A stretch of DNA of 64,000 nucleotides from Todiramphus chloris collaris. Its lineage: Eukaryota; Chordata; Aves; Coraciiformes; Alcedinidae. A program made the position numbers and the translations under genes. The stretch covers positions 5,212,301-5,276,300 of the forward strand of contig JANVCC010000261.1 of assembly GCA_025345505.1 (NCBI GenBank), read 5' to 3'. Below the pieces are notes generated by a model. That model had not been told where the DNA came from. It was given only the letters and a program-made list of their open reading frames with translations, and did no database searches. Positions 41,870 through 54,849 of this stretch are shown in pieces (position 1 is the first letter of the stretch; every line of letters starts with the position of its first letter).

Positions 41870-43045
41870 GCTTTCAGAGTGGACTTTCAGAGGGCAGACT
41901 TTGACCTGTTTAGGAGCCTAGCTGACAGAGTGCCTTGGGAGGCAGTCCTGAAGGGCAATGGAGTCGAGGAAGGCTGGACATTCCTCAAGAGGGAAACCTT
42001 TCAGGCACAGGAGCTGGTCATCCCAGTGTACTGCAAGATGAATCAGCAGGGAAGAAGACCATCCTGGCTGGACAGAGAGCTTTGACTGGAACACAGGAAG
42101 AAAAGGGAAGTCTATGGCCTATGGAAGAAGGAGCAGGAAACTCAGGAAGACTACAAAGAATTTTTGAGGCTACACAGGGAGAAAACTGAAAAGGCTGATG
42201 CCCATCTACAACTTAATCTGGCTACTTCCACAAAAGACAATAAAAAGTGTTTCTATAAATACACTAACATCAAAAGGAGGACTAAGGAGAGTCTCCATCT
42301 TCTGTTGGATGCAGGGGGAAATACAGTGACCACGAATGAGAAAACACTGAGGTACTGAATGTCTTCTTTGCCTCAGTCTTTAATAGTAAGACCAGTTCTC
42401 TGAGTGCCCAGCCACTTGAGCTGGAAGACAGGGAGCAGAATGAAGCCCCCATAATCCAAGAGGAAATGGCCAGTGACCTGCTACACCACTTAGATGCGCA
42501 CAAGTCTATGGGGCCAGAAGGGACCCAGTTAAGGATACTGAGGGAGCTGATGCAAGTGCTCACCAAGCTGCTTTCCATCATTTATCAGCAGTCCTGAATA
42601 ACTAGGGAGGTTCCAGTTGACTGGAGGTTAGCAAGTGTGATGCCTACCTACAAAAAAAGGGCCAAAGGGAGGATCTGGGGAACTACAGGCCTGTAGTGCC
42701 AGGGAAGGTTATAGAGCACATCATCTTGAGTGCCATCACACAGCATGTACAGGACAACCATGTGATCAGGACCAGTCAGAAAGGGTTTATGAGAGGCAGG
42801 TCCTACTTGACTAACCTGATCTCCTTCTATGATAAGGTGACCCGCTTAGTGGATGAGGGAAAGACTGTGGATGTTGATTATCTGGACTTCAGTAAAGCTT
42901 TTGACACTGTTTCCCACAGCATTCTCCCAGAGAAACTGGCTGCTCATGGCTTGGACAGGCGTACGCTGGGCTGGGTCAAACACTGGCTGGATGGCTGGGC
43001 CCAGGGAGTGGTGGTGAATGGAGTAAAGTTCAGTTGGTGCCAGTA
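41870..43045 (+). mobile_element. CR1 LINE internal fragment (ORF2, endonuclease-RT linker and RT N-terminal half), both ends missing
   Basis: A bird-type CR1 copy, clearly younger than the others in the window. It begins near the ADFDLFRSLADRVPWEA block (about 41,894-41,945) that follows the endonuclease, passes RRPSWLDREL, KTEKADAHLQLNLA and NKKCFYKYTNIKRR, then the AHKSMGPEG block near 42,500, and ends after LDGWAQGVVVNGVKFSW at about 43,035. The homology then stops abruptly. The part with the FADD catalytic motif, the rest of ORF2 and the 3' UTR with its terminal octamers are absent. CR1 copies are usually 5' truncated but keep the 3' end, so the lost 3' half needs a later deletion or rearrangement. 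The copy is inactive. Confidence 0.92.
41879..43045 (+). pseudogene. Broken CR1 ORF2 (reverse transcriptase) remnant
   Basis: The reading frame of the CR1 fragment in detail. A stop at 42,083-42,085 (TGA right after WLDREL) probably replaces a Trp codon. The frame continues to about 42,345, where a shift (single-base-loss type) moves it to the frame that reads EVLNVFFASVFN. A TGA at 42,595-42,597 interrupts that frame after IIYQQS. A second shift lies in the A-rich run near 42,652-42,658. From about 42,690 the frame is open for roughly 115 codons and carries RT motif A as YLDFSKAFDTVSHS (about 42,880-42,920). The sequence RPV directly followed by VPGKVIEH lacks a few residues usual for the family, suggesting a small in-frame deletion. 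The catalytic second motif is missing because the copy ends first. The intact protein would copy CR1 RNA at a nicked target site. Confidence 0.88.
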
Positions 43046-45164
43046 CATCAGTACTTTGTGCAGTACAGCTTCACTGGGTAACATGTCCTCTGACCAGCCT
43101 ACACAACCACAGCACTGCTGGTGTTAAACTTCATGCTACAACAAACAAAACATTGCTTCAAGTGGAAGTGAGTCTCACAGAGTTTGAGGTCACTTTTGTA
43201 ATGCTCTACTGGCTCAAGCACTGATGGCAGGCAAGGTTTTTTTTTTTCTTCTATGCTTTTTCTGCTTTTCCATTTCTAAAAGAGTGGATAATGTCACAAG
43301 TTTCAACTCTTGATGCTTAAGTCCAGTGTGTTTTGAGATTCTTGGACAAAAGCCTGAATACCAGCAGGTTAGCACTCATGGGGAGAAGAGGCACCCATAG
43401 CTATCTGTACAACAGGCAATTATTTTCACTATAGGAATAATCATGAGAGTGGGGTAAACCATCACTGAAACTCATTCCCTCACCACTCTATTCCTAGGAA
43501 ATACAGTTGTTTTACGAGACCCTTTTGCAGAAAGCTTATGCAGCATTAATTACCTGCTGTAACTGTCATGTGAGACCACTGTTTCTCAGAGAACAGTGAC
43601 TATGAGATCTGTCACCTGAGAACTGCCACAACAGACACTTGAGGTGCTCTGGAAATGTAACCCGTGCCAGATTTGCTACTGAATTATTCTTGGACGCTTA
43701 CTCCACTCTCAAGCACTGGTCTCAGTTGAGTCCTAGCTAACTGAAGAGCAAGAGCTATGAAGTTATTTTCTACTTCACGTTGATGATTTGTTATTGAGAG
43801 GGAATATTCCCCAAGGAGATGTGAAATCATGACTACAGTTCATGGGTGGACATTTATTGCTTTTGGTTTATTGCAGGTAGGAGTTCCCGCCTACACAACA
43901 ATCAAGCATGCAGAAGCTGTGGCATGGTAGGATACTGCTTGTAGAAAATGTTATTGCTTTTGAGCTCCTGTAAAAAGGCTTCTCTGTTAAAAGATATCCT
44001 AAAAAAATGTGTATCTGAAAAACCCCTGTGCTATTGTATGAAAAGAATCTCAGCCATCCTTGACAGGTTGTGATATTTTCTATCTTTCATTAAAAAAAAA
44101 AAAAAAATCAGAACAGAATTATCTGCACACAGTCAGTGGCTTTGCTCTTGAGCCAGGTGACTTTCCTGGGCTTCACAAGCACAAGTTGGTCAGATGTCCT
44201 GCAGAAATTTCTTTTTTTTTCCCTGTTCACATTGGTTTTAAACCAATCCAGGAAGTTCAAAAGCAGCATAAAATTTCTCATTGTCCTTACACCTGTGGTT
44301 TAAACCTTTGTGGACATCTTAATAGTCAATTACGTTTAAAAGTTTCTCTAATCATCACCTCAAAGCTTGAGGCTGGGGATGATGGGAATTGGGTTGGTAC
44401 TGGCTTGTGATTTTCTCTGACATGATGATCTATGTACACCAGGAAAAAGTTAGGTACTTAACAGTAGTTGGAAAACCTAGCACAGATTAAAATCTGAGGT
44501 TGGTCTCATCTTCATTAATTTCATTTCATTTGCTTCATAAAGTTTACTTCTTATAATTTCCATGCAGGTAAGTATTGCATCAGTTTAGGTGCTTCAGTGA
44601 AGTGTTTCTTAATTGCTCAGATTTATCTCAGCAGATAGGTAGAGGTGTTTGCAACACTTCCGGCCAACTGCTGGTGTTTTGGGTCCACGTGCAACTTCTT
44701 CTCAGCACAACTGTGTCCTGAGCATGAAGCAGAGGACAGCTGGTGGGAAACCTTTGGCTGAGACTAGTTCAACAGGCAAAAGGTTACTGGTAAAGACTTA
44801 AATACATAGTGGCCATTAGGTGTGGAACTTGGATTTTATTAGGTCCCCGGTTTTGTTTTATTGGGCTAGGTAAGACTAGACTGGTTTTGGGTCTAATTTA
44901 TAACATTACAAAATACTCAAATTAATCACGTTTGAGACCTCCGAGATTCATGTTCTCAGTGGTTTGCTTCACCATTATTTGTCTGGTCACATGGAACTCT
45001 TGGTTCAAGGTTCCCAAGTGTCCATAGACATGTAAACATCTTCAAAACAGGTATGAAAATTGCAGCTAAAAACCAAGTTGAGAATTGGAATGCCCTGGAT
45101 GGTAGTGGTAGCTCTGATGGCTTTAGTAGAAGGACTGGAGAGGTTACTTCTATTAATGCTTCAT
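43046..45164. other. Non-coding stretch, no recognised gene
   Basis: Follows the abrupt end of the CR1 fragment. Contains an A16 run at 44,092-44,107 and a T-run near 43,239. No coding family recognised. Confidence 0.5.
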
Positions 45165-45255
45165 TACTTCAATAACCCTAATTTCCCTCCCTGCAAAATG
45201 AGCATTTTCCTACCTCTCAGGCTGCTTACAAATCAGGCTTTTGAGAACATTACAT
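45165..45255. repeat. Possible old MIR/AmnSINE-like core fragment
   Basis: The text TTTCCCTCCCTGCAAAATG followed by a TACCTCTCAGG block and then CTTTTGAGAACATTA follows the order of the conserved part of ancient tetrapod SINEs (cytosine-rich block, AAATG, TACCTC). The match is short and diverged and no promoter boxes are seen, so it may be chance. Confidence 0.3.
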
Positions 45256-48200
45256 GTTCTGCCTCCCTCTCTCCTCTGCATCCACATGTCCGTATGCACT
45301 TAGAGAGGGAGAAAACTGGGGAAAAAAACCATAAAAGCACAATTAAGACCATGACCAATGTTATGCCTGGTTTGCATTTAGGGTGTGGGTTTGTGAACAT
45401 GCCTAGCCAAGAGCACTACCCTCTTGCCATGCTCTCTTAATAGCACCAAAACAAGAAACAGATCATGACTGAGGCTGCATTTTTTTTTTTTAAATAAGAT
45501 ACAAGTCCCTTTTCGCATTGGAAGTTGTTCTCGTTTAGGGGAGAGTTGTGCAATCCTGCTTTAACTCTTTTCTCCTTTTTCATTTTCAGGAAGCATGGAG
45601 GCAGGTCTGCAAGACAAGGCTGCTGGTGTCTCCATGGTGTGGAGCATTCCCCATCTATAAAGGTAGCTGGCTTTGCACTTCAGGGCTTTGTCATTTAAAA
45701 CAAATAACTCAATGCATTAGCTGACCTTTGAATTTTGGGTTTTCATTTTCTCAAAGAATTTTAGAAGTGAATAAGGAAAGAGAGTAACAGGGGGGTGGTG
45801 GTGTAAAACCAAACCATACTGATTTCACATAGGTGTTTATTGACCGTCCTGTGGTCAAAAACCAAAGGCAGAAGCCCCTCTTTTTCAGTATGAAAGCTAT
45901 CCAAGCAAATTATAGAATTCACAGAAAGCTAAAAGCATTAAGGCCTCCATGTAGGAAATAATCTACACATTTTTGATTGTTATGAGCAGCTCTCAAAATT
46001 ACTCTTAAGTATCTAGAAGACCTTTAAAACTTATTTTTCTGTATGAACATGTGATCCCTGCTGCTTATGTGAAGCGCACAGGAGAAAGAAAACCTCATTA
46101 ATGAGCTAGGGTCATTTATTAGCTGCAAAGTGAAATAATTAAAATTAACTTTGGACACTGTTGTAAGTAAAACAGATGTACCTTTGCACTGAAAAGCCAG
46201 CAATATTTTCATCATTAAAGCAGATTTCAGAAGTTGTGTCATGAATTATTTGTGCCATTTCAAGAGCTCAACTTACTGAATCACTACTTTTCAATCTCTA
46301 GCTTGTGTTATGATTGTATATGACAAAACCAATTTGAGGCGCTGGGAAGAAGCAGCATTACCTACTTGCATTTAGCTTTCCTCCTGATTGCACTTCAGTG
46401 CTGCAGTGCAGCTTCCACACACCCAGGAATGAACACACTGCTGGATAAGCAGGATGTGGTCCTTTAACTAGTCACTTTTTCCAGAAGCACAAGAATATCA
46501 AGAAAAAGATGCAAAAAAATCTCTAAGTTTGTTTCCACTGAGTTTCAATCAAAACAACGTTTCTTCTTCAGCACAGTTACCTTGGTGAGTTTGGATGCCA
46601 GCAACTCTGCAAAAATAGAAGTTTTAAAATGCCAAATATAGGCCATCAGAAATTCAGGCAAGCAAATGTTATCTTTCTGTACGTGGTTACCTTTTCTGTA
46701 AAGCTATGGGTAGGGCTTTTAAAAGTACATTGATCACTTCGAGGGAAGAAAAAACCAGTCTATTGATTTCCAATGGGATTTACATCTGTAGGTCATCTAG
46801 AGACAGCTTTCTCAAGATGTATTTATGTAGGTAAACATCTAACAGGACTGAGAGAAACAAGGAGGTTATAATCTCAGGGTCTCTTCAGCGTTTGCAGTGG
46901 CCAGCATCTAGTTGCCCTGTTGTCCAGTCCAACCCTTCTCCAGGCACAGGGCTACCCCAAGGTGATGGGGACAGAGCTGGGGCACTCGTGTGAGGAAGCC
47001 CAAGAGACCAAAGAGCAAAGGGCTATGTATGCAGAGGAAGGAAAGCACCTCTCCAAAACACCCATGAGGTACCCACTCCATCCTCCTTGTTATCCATACT
47101 GCAAGCATTTTTTTTTAATATAGAAATCAAAGACAACGGCATGAATGGCAAAATATTTTCTTTGTAAAATTACTTTTTTAGGGAAACATGATTTCCTCAG
47201 AATACTCTTACTTTCAAGTGTACATGCCTACCATCTTGAAGTACAACTCAGTTATAAGTCTCATTTATTGTGTAAAATGGTACTTAATGTCAGGTGAAAC
47301 ATATTAAACCCACCTATAAAACTGATTGTACACGAGTTAAAATTTATTTGTACCTGAGCTTTAAATTAAGGTTTAGCAGGCTGTCACCTGTCCAACAATG
47401 TTTATAGGAGAAAAATACTCTTTCCAGTGCTGCATTTGAAGCTGGGCATAAATTCCACAAAGCTTAAAAATCTGACAGAACTAAGCTTTGAAAACAGGAC
47501 ATAAGCCCATCTCCTAAAATATCCACTCATATCTCTTACTAAATCTCCAGTTTTCAAAACCCTCTTATCAAATATATGAATACATTCATATCCAACTTCT
47601 CTGCAGTTTTAATCTCATCACTGAAACTTAATGTTTTGAAAAATCAACGTCTTATTCAGTGAGAAAGGCTGAATCACAAGAAAGTCTCTTTGTTGAAAAC
47701 AAAAGAGTAAAAACTTTTTCAGACTTAACACAAGATATCTCCCTGTTTTGTCTCCTTTCACATGTTATGATTAAGGAATATGACATTTTCTGTTGCATTT
47801 TAATGTTGCCAAAATTAAGCACCTCACAGAAATCTGATACTCTTTCGACAAATGAAAAATTTGACACATCTTTCTTGATCAAATTACTCCTCTCTACAGT
47901 TGTTTGCTGCATCACACAGCACCTGATGAGAGTGCAACTTTTTTCAGCTTGTCCCTAAATGTTTTCAACAAAATTATAGAATAAATAAGATGATAATTAC
48001 TTTCATGTTTTTGGGACAGACATGTTGTTCTGGCTTCAGAAAGAAGAACATTTTATTTGCACACAGCAATTTCTCCCTTGCTCAGGGTGATCCCCTTGGA
48101 AGGGCTCCAGTTCTCAAGTTTAGGCTCAAGTCTGGATGGAGAATTCCAGAAAGCTTAATTTGTACCTTTGCTTATAAATCTGGTGTAGGGCCTGGTTTGT

Positions 48201-48269
48201 CTCCTACCCCTAAAATTTTCATTCTTGATCTAGATAACTTTTTAAAAATCTTTTATTTGCAGGTTATGT
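45256..48269. other. Non-coding stretch, no recognised gene
   Basis: AT-rich sequence with short open frames and homopolymer runs (T13 at about 45,479-45,491). No family recognised. Confidence 0.5.
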
Positions 48270-48720
48270 TCTTTACCAAGGAGAACATGCTATTCTCCTC
48301 TGGATGCTCTCCAAGTGTGCCACATTGCTCTTGAAGTATAATACCCAAAACCAGGCACAGGGCTCCAGCTGAGGCTTGATCAATGATGAGTGGAAAAAGG
48401 ATCTTTCCATGTGTCTTGCAATCTATATTTCTGTCTGTATCTCCCGCTCTTATGAGATTTAGGGGGAGTGTTGGCAACAGTACAGTTATGATTTATGTTT
48501 CATATACTCCCAAGACCCTTATCTGAAAAAGTACTACCTAACCATTTGTTTTTCATTGTCTACCAGGGAGGAATAATCAACTAAAAAATGTATTGCATCT
48601 CATTTATCTGTATTGATTATCGCCTAATATTTTTTATTCATTTTTCCAGATCTTTTATATTCTAAATAACCCCTCTGTGAACTTGCAGTCCCTCCTACCT
48701 TGAATCATCTTCAAGTTTAA
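48270..48720 (-). mobile_element. Ancient CR1/L3-like LINE 3' region, antisense
   Basis: On the + strand the blocks GATGCTCTCCAAG (about 48,303), TGCTCTTGAAGTATAATACC (about 48,325), GGGCTCCAGCTGAGGC near 48,360 and TGTCTTGCAATC near 48,412 follow the usual antisense order of old amniote CR1 3' ends. After a gap come CCAAGACCCTTATCTG (about 48,510), CTACCTAACCATTTG, GTATTGATTATCGCC (about 48,610) and CCTACCTTGAATCATCTTCA near 48,695. The sense strand is therefore the minus strand. The copy is truncated on the ORF side at about 48,720 and has no open frame. Boundaries approximate. Confidence 0.82.
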
Positions 48721-50602
48721 GTCCCACTTCTGCTGCCTAAGTCAGAGACCAAAGAGACTGGCATTAAAACAGCCAAGATGTCTCTGACACTTCACCCAGC
48801 TAAAAGGTCTGTCTCGGTGTCAGAGGAAGTAGGGTGGCCTGACAGCTCTGTGAGGAGGTGGCACAGGCTGTTACTTTCTTCTGTGCTATTCCCCCCATTC
48901 CTTACCAGTCTTTTTCTGTGTGTTCTTTTTGGGAACCGGCATCAGACTGGCCAATCTACTCCTACCATGAACTCTGCTTTTCCTGTTTTTTTTCCTGAAA
49001 GACCTATGCCACTTGCCCTTTCCCAGAACTTTGCCCACTTTCAGAAATATCTGTCACGTTCTAACACAACATCAACCAGTTTTTCAGTATTCTAGGCATT
49101 TCAAAATATCTAACTTAGTCTAAGGGCACTTAGCTGTCTCCTTACTCTTGGAGGACATCAGTACTTCAACTAATAACTGTTTTTACAACACATTTCAAAG
49201 TTATGCAAATATCCTATTTCCAAAAGTTCATAAAATATTGGTGGGACTCTATGCATTCACATTTTCATCAGATCCTCCTTGCAGGAATCAAGCTTCCAAA
49301 CTAGCTGAGTACTCTTCTGAAAGCAGAAACCTGGCTGTTTACTGACAAATCTATAGGCTATTGATGAAAGCAGAGACTTGTTGCTCTATAGCTTGTCCTC
49401 CATTCCATATTTATTGATCATCTAACAGCTGTATTATCACAGATTTCTGGCTCTGTAACATGACTGATATCTGCAGCAACTCTGTCAATGCCTTTTATTC
49501 CAGTTGGGAGAGAAAGGAAACGGGGGATGCTAGCAAGAGTCAAAGATAACATCAGAACTCAGTCTTAATTTGTGTAATCTCTAAAAAGCTCTGCTCTAGC
49601 TATTTATTAGGGTAAAGAGACAAACTTGGCACGCGCTTCTGATGACTCTTACCGCTGCCTTGTCACATGGCTGTTCCCAATACCTCCCTGCCAGCGATCC
49701 CAGCCACCACAGAGCACTGGTTAAAGTCTGCTGAAGTTGCAGCTGCAGGATGCTCTGGATGCAGGGAGCAGACGTGGCAGAAACAGGAGGAGAAGGTGAG
49801 TATTAAGCAGTGCCATCTAGTGTAGTGCGGGCACTGCTCGCAGGGAAGGGAGCCGGCCCCGGGCCCTGTTTAGCCTTTGTGAGGGAGCCACAGAAGGGTT
49901 TTGATGGCAAATACAAGTAAAAGGTGCCAGAGTGGTTTTGTGCCTTTTACCTTCTGCCTGATTTGCTCTCTGCATACACAGATCCTTTTCTTTTTTTCCT
50001 TCTTTGGATCTTAGCCTGAACTACAAAGGGGGGGGAGTGTGCCTGCCTAAGCTTCTCTGTAGATTTGAGCATTCACAGGGACAGATTAAGAGAACCAGTT
50101 GAGCACTGCAATGACAGATGGTAAGAACTTGGTTGAAGGGAGCTACCAAACCAATTTGTGTGCAGCACCTGGTACTGCAAGGCTTTAAGGGAAGCTCTAG
50201 CAAGATTTGAAGCCCCTGATGGTACAGATGCTTTCACTAGTGAATTAGAAGAACTCCTACAGAAGTGGTTAACATGCTCCCTAGTTTTAGGCATTGCCCA
50301 TCCTATATAGATCTCTGCATGGCATGGCAGTAAAACTCTCCATGTTCCTTATTAGAGTTTACAGTTCCAGCACAGTTCAAGGACAAAAATATAGATAAAG
50401 TACTCTATGAAGTCACATCAATTGCTGTTAAAAGACAACAGACACATACCACAACCAAATCTCTCACAGAGGTCAGCAAGGTCTGCTGTAGTAGAATAGC
50501 AATTGCATCAGCCAAACATTTTCCACTCAGCAAGACTCTCCTCAGTCCTGTTTCCCTCAAGCAGCTGGCAGGCAATGTTTTCTGAGACTAAAGGGACTAA
50601 AT
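48721..50602. other. Non-coding stretch, no recognised gene
   Basis: No family recognised. A short GC-richer block near 49,780-49,880 has a few CpGs but is too small to call an island. Confidence 0.5.
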
Positions 50603-50669
50603 CAATCATAAGCATAACTCCAAGCCAAGTAAAGCCAATCATAAGCATAACATCCAAGCCAAGTAAAAT
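50603..50669. repeat. Tandem duplication, about 33-bp unit, two copies
   Basis: CAATCATAAGCATAAC followed by a CCAAGCCAAGTAAA block is present at 50,603-50,635 and again from 50,636 to about 50,669. The second copy has a two-base insertion. High identity suggests a fairly recent slippage event. Confidence 0.88.
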
Positions 50670-53600
50670 GGATAAGCCAGATCTTACCCCCTGACTCCTT
50701 CCTGCTGTCTACCATCACCTAGATAGCAGGTAGATCACCCAGTTTTGCATAACAGAGCTTTATCCTTAACATGACCCACTCTCTTTAGCTCTAGCAAGCT
50801 CCCTCCCTTAAGTAAGCTGCTTGTTAGTCTTATCTCATCAGCTGGGAGACAGCTGATTAGTTACAGGTAGAAGCTAAACCTATCTCCTCAAAGCTCCATT
50901 TCACATGTGTCCTGCTGAGTTATGGTTTTTCTGAAATGTATGGAAAATGTCCATCTTCCCAAGGAGATGTTACAGGTTAAGAAGAAACTAGAAGAAATTA
51001 TGTGACCTGTATTATACAGGACAATGGATTAGATGAGAAAGTGGCTTCTTAAAAACTATGAATTTATTTTGGTTTGAGTACTGCAAGAAACGCTTCAGCT
51101 TGTGCCTGCATTGTAAAACTATGTGCCCTCCTCCACAAGAGCATTATTGTCACACAGAAACTGTCTCTTTAAATGAAGGAAATTCTTTGAAAATAGTTGT
51201 CTGCAGAAGTGGGAAAATTAAAGTTTTTGACATTTTCAATTCTCAGTTTGGGCTTCTAAAGTAATCACCTCTGCAGATAAATATACCTGTGTGTCTATTG
51301 TTATTCACAAAGAAAATATTTGGAAGTGTACTGAAAAAGTAGAAAAGGCAGGAGTGGGACAAGGGGAGGGCAAAACACGCAATGGGTGGGTGCTCCCCAC
51401 CCGCTGCTTTGCCCCCAGCCCTGCCTCTGCAAAGTGAGAAACTACAGGAGTTTCTTCTTGCCCCTCGGCTCTTCTGCTCTGTAACCCTGTAGCTTTGCAG
51501 ATTTGCCTGATCTCCAAAGGGCCTGTGATCCAGGTAGGAAAAATTGTGTTAGCACTTTAGAGGCCTTGGGACAGGGAATGACAGTGTCCCTGGCTTTGGG
51601 AGAGGGAGCTGCTGGTGCCTGCGTGCTCTGCAGGGGGGTTTCTAGCAGGTCGTGAGTGATGACCCTGTCCTCTGCCTCCCTGTCCCCTCAGAGAGGGCAG
51701 GTCTGGTCAGCTGGGAAGCTGCAGAGGAACTCTCCGTGTGGCTCTGCAGCACCAGGCTCATCACACCCATCTCCGGATGAGGTTGGCAGCAATTACACAA
51801 AACCCCAGAAGAAAGCGGCCTGACTTTAAGCTGCCCGCTCATTAAAGCCTCCCTCCTTTACAGCGAGGTCTTTGAAGAGCGCACGCCAATGGTTTTGAAA
51901 AGATATCATGTATTGAGAAACCTGAAAACACTCTCTCATTCCATCATGGATCCCCTGTCAAAAACCTCATGATGAGGAAAAAGGGTTAATTAGCCCACTG
52001 TGGGCTCTTAGAAGGTGCTGCTAAGAACAGGCAGCTTTGGCCACCCTGTAGCCTCAGGGACCGCCTGGTAGACATGCCCTTAGGTTTGGCCCTGTGTATG
52101 GACTCACGGTGCAAGCTACACGTGGTGGCAACCTTTACATTTTATTGCTGGGTAATTTCAAAATGCTTTTTCAGAGCCTGTGTAAAGCAGGCAGGCAGAG
52201 CATCCCCCTGAGAAATTTAGCTTCATTTTTATCCGTATTTGCTAGCAGCAATACAGTTCCCAAAGCAGGTACAACAGTGGGGGTGGAGGGCTCCAAATAG
52301 GCAAATCCCTTATACCCAATACACCTTCCACATGGTATTGGTAAACCTAAAGCGTAGGTTTGTTTAGTAACAGTGATTCACACTGAAAACACTGGAGCAA
52401 GCTTCAGGGGCAGGGAGGATGATTGCAAAGTTCCCGTATAAAAAAAAAAAACCCTGTTTTTCACAATTAAGTGTGAAGTGTTAGTGCCAGAGTCCAGCCA
52501 AGCAGGGATCTGTCAGTACTGGCCTGTATCGAGAATTCTTTTTCCACTGACTGAGGGGTTCTGAGCGAGTTGATCTTCAATGTCTAGACCACACTCACCA
52601 CATTGAGTATCACTTTCACAGGGACAGGTGGTTGTTCCTTGCTCGTACCAAAATTTCTGACTAAATATTTTGTGATTGCTTTCAAAAAAATTCAGCTGGA
52701 GAAATAAGTTATTGTGGATATCCTTAGCAAAATTATGCAGAATGTCATGGCAAAAGCAGGAACAGCTCCAATAGCACCCTAAACTGGGCTCACTCTCTAA
52801 TCACCTAATTGACCCAATATTGCAAATAGGTGAGGTTCTGACTGCTTTTATATTCTTCCAAATTTGCTGTTACCTGTTAAATTGCACTGCAGACACCAGC
52901 AATTTTCCCTCCTTCTGCCTCAACATCCAAAAATCTCTAACACTGCATCTCCAGTTCTCCCTCTTTACAAAGAATCTCCACTTCCTGCTCATTTTGCCAC
53001 CCGAGCACTCGCATAGTGCTGCCTGACTAATCTCTGCTGTTAATACACAGCAGCAGCAGTCAGATCACTCCTGTCTGAATCACTGGCACCCTGGGCAAGA
53101 TGAGTCTCATTCAGGTGTTTAGCATTCTTGTCCAACTGTAGCTCTACGTCGCAGTCATTAACTCAATGAGCGATTGTTTTGGTCTTCAGAAGGCAAGGTG
53201 GGAGAGGGAAGTATTTTTGTTTTCCGTTATAGTGTTGCTGCCACCTAAACCAAATAGAAAAAACAACAATGTGATATCTTCATTATATCTTAATATAAAG
53301 TTAAGAAAAGCATTTATGAGTTGTTCTTTCTTCAGAAAGAGATGGTGCATGGTTACAGCAAATGGATTCAACTTGATCATGGATGAAATTCATAGAAGGA
53401 TATATTCTGTGGAGTGATGTGCATAGTTCAACCTGCTGATTCTTTTAACTACTTTTTACTGCTATGCCTACCCAGACCTACTGTGGAGGGAAAGGGCATT
53501 ATTCTTTATAAGGAAATTTCTCATTTCATTTTGTTTAAAAAAGAAAGAAAAAACAGTGATAAAATGTAACAATTGGTGTTCTCACTTTTGTTTTAAAGTG

Positions 53601-54849
53601 CATGTTTTAATGTGTATGGTCATGGCTTTTATTTCTCAGCTCAAGGCCTCTGCACTGTATGTAAAATCAGATCTAATAACAACACTGTTTATGCACAAAG
53701 AGTGGGAGCTCTGTAGCCATGGCAGTTCAAAGGCTCCAAGTTTGCAGGAAAAAGTAACTAACATCTTTGACCAGGACAACTGTTACATTCATTTTTTCCA
53801 GCTGTTAGAAAAGACAATCCCTCCTCTACCTTGACTTTTTTTTTATATAGCTATGTATGTTGTAATGGCTTCAGAGGAACTGTACAGAACTGCCCAGAGC
53901 TACACTTTGAAGTAATGTTTATTTACAGTTCTCTGTATAGTTGGTCTCCATGACTTACCATCAAAATATGGAAAGGGTTCTCCTTTTCCTTGTGAGCAGT
54001 AATTTTCTAGGTCAAGTAACATTTACATTGAGCACTGCTCAGAGACAGACACTCTGCTGGATTTAATACAGTTGGATGTAGTGGCTGAGAAGACCTTGGA
54101 CAAGTACTGAATCAAAAAATACTCTGCTTATTTTAAAGTAGATTTTTCCTTCTTATTTCAGGCATCTCAGCACAAGGTAATCAGGAATAGAGAGGTCTGG
54201 GTCAGAGAGGTCCAACAGTGTCTTATTTAACATTTAGTTCTGCGTGTCAAAATCTATGGAGAACTATTAACTGGTATTTTGGCAAAGGCAACACAATTTT
54301 GGCTCATCAAGTCGAATTCACCGAAATCCAAGTCAGGGTGTCCAGTGTCTTCAGCAGCAACAAGACTTCATTCTTTCAATTGGGTCTGGGGTGTAATTTA
54401 CAAAAGAGCTTGGAAAAATCGGGAGCTCAAGTTCCCCTGAGATGGACAAGGAGTGGGGCATCCTGCTTCCCCTGCCCTCCCGTGCCAGAATATAACCCAT
54501 GGGCCTTTTGGAAAGAGCTGCCGTCCCTTAGCCTTCCCCTCCTCAAGCAGCGGAGGAACAGTGCAGTGAAATGCAGTGCTCTGGGCTGGAGGATGATTAG
54601 AGGTTCCTCAGCCTTCAAATCTTTGAAGCCATATGCCAGACGGAATGTCCTATGTGAACAGCAAGCACTTAGTTTATGTCATAGTCCTTCACTGTACATT
54701 TCCCAAGCAAATGTAAATAAAGGGAAAAATGTTGGAATCATACTCCCCAGTTACAGTATGAGAATACAGGACATAGGCAGCTATTTGGTGCAAGTTTATA
54801 GACCTCAAAGCTGAAAAGTCTGTTTTTTCCCCATACTATACAGGTTACG
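50670..54849. other. Non-coding stretch, no recognised gene
   Basis: No coding family or repeat family recognised. A 597-base open stretch (54,218-54,814, + strand, 198 codons, GTG start) has no recognisable domain and is about as long as chance allows for a window of this size. An A11 run followed by CCC lies near 52,441. Confidence 0.5.

Noticed and set aside
44092-44107. A16 tract as a possible retrocopy tail
   Set aside because: No AATAAA at a suitable distance; only an ATTAAA merging into the tract itself. Likely a simple homopolymer.
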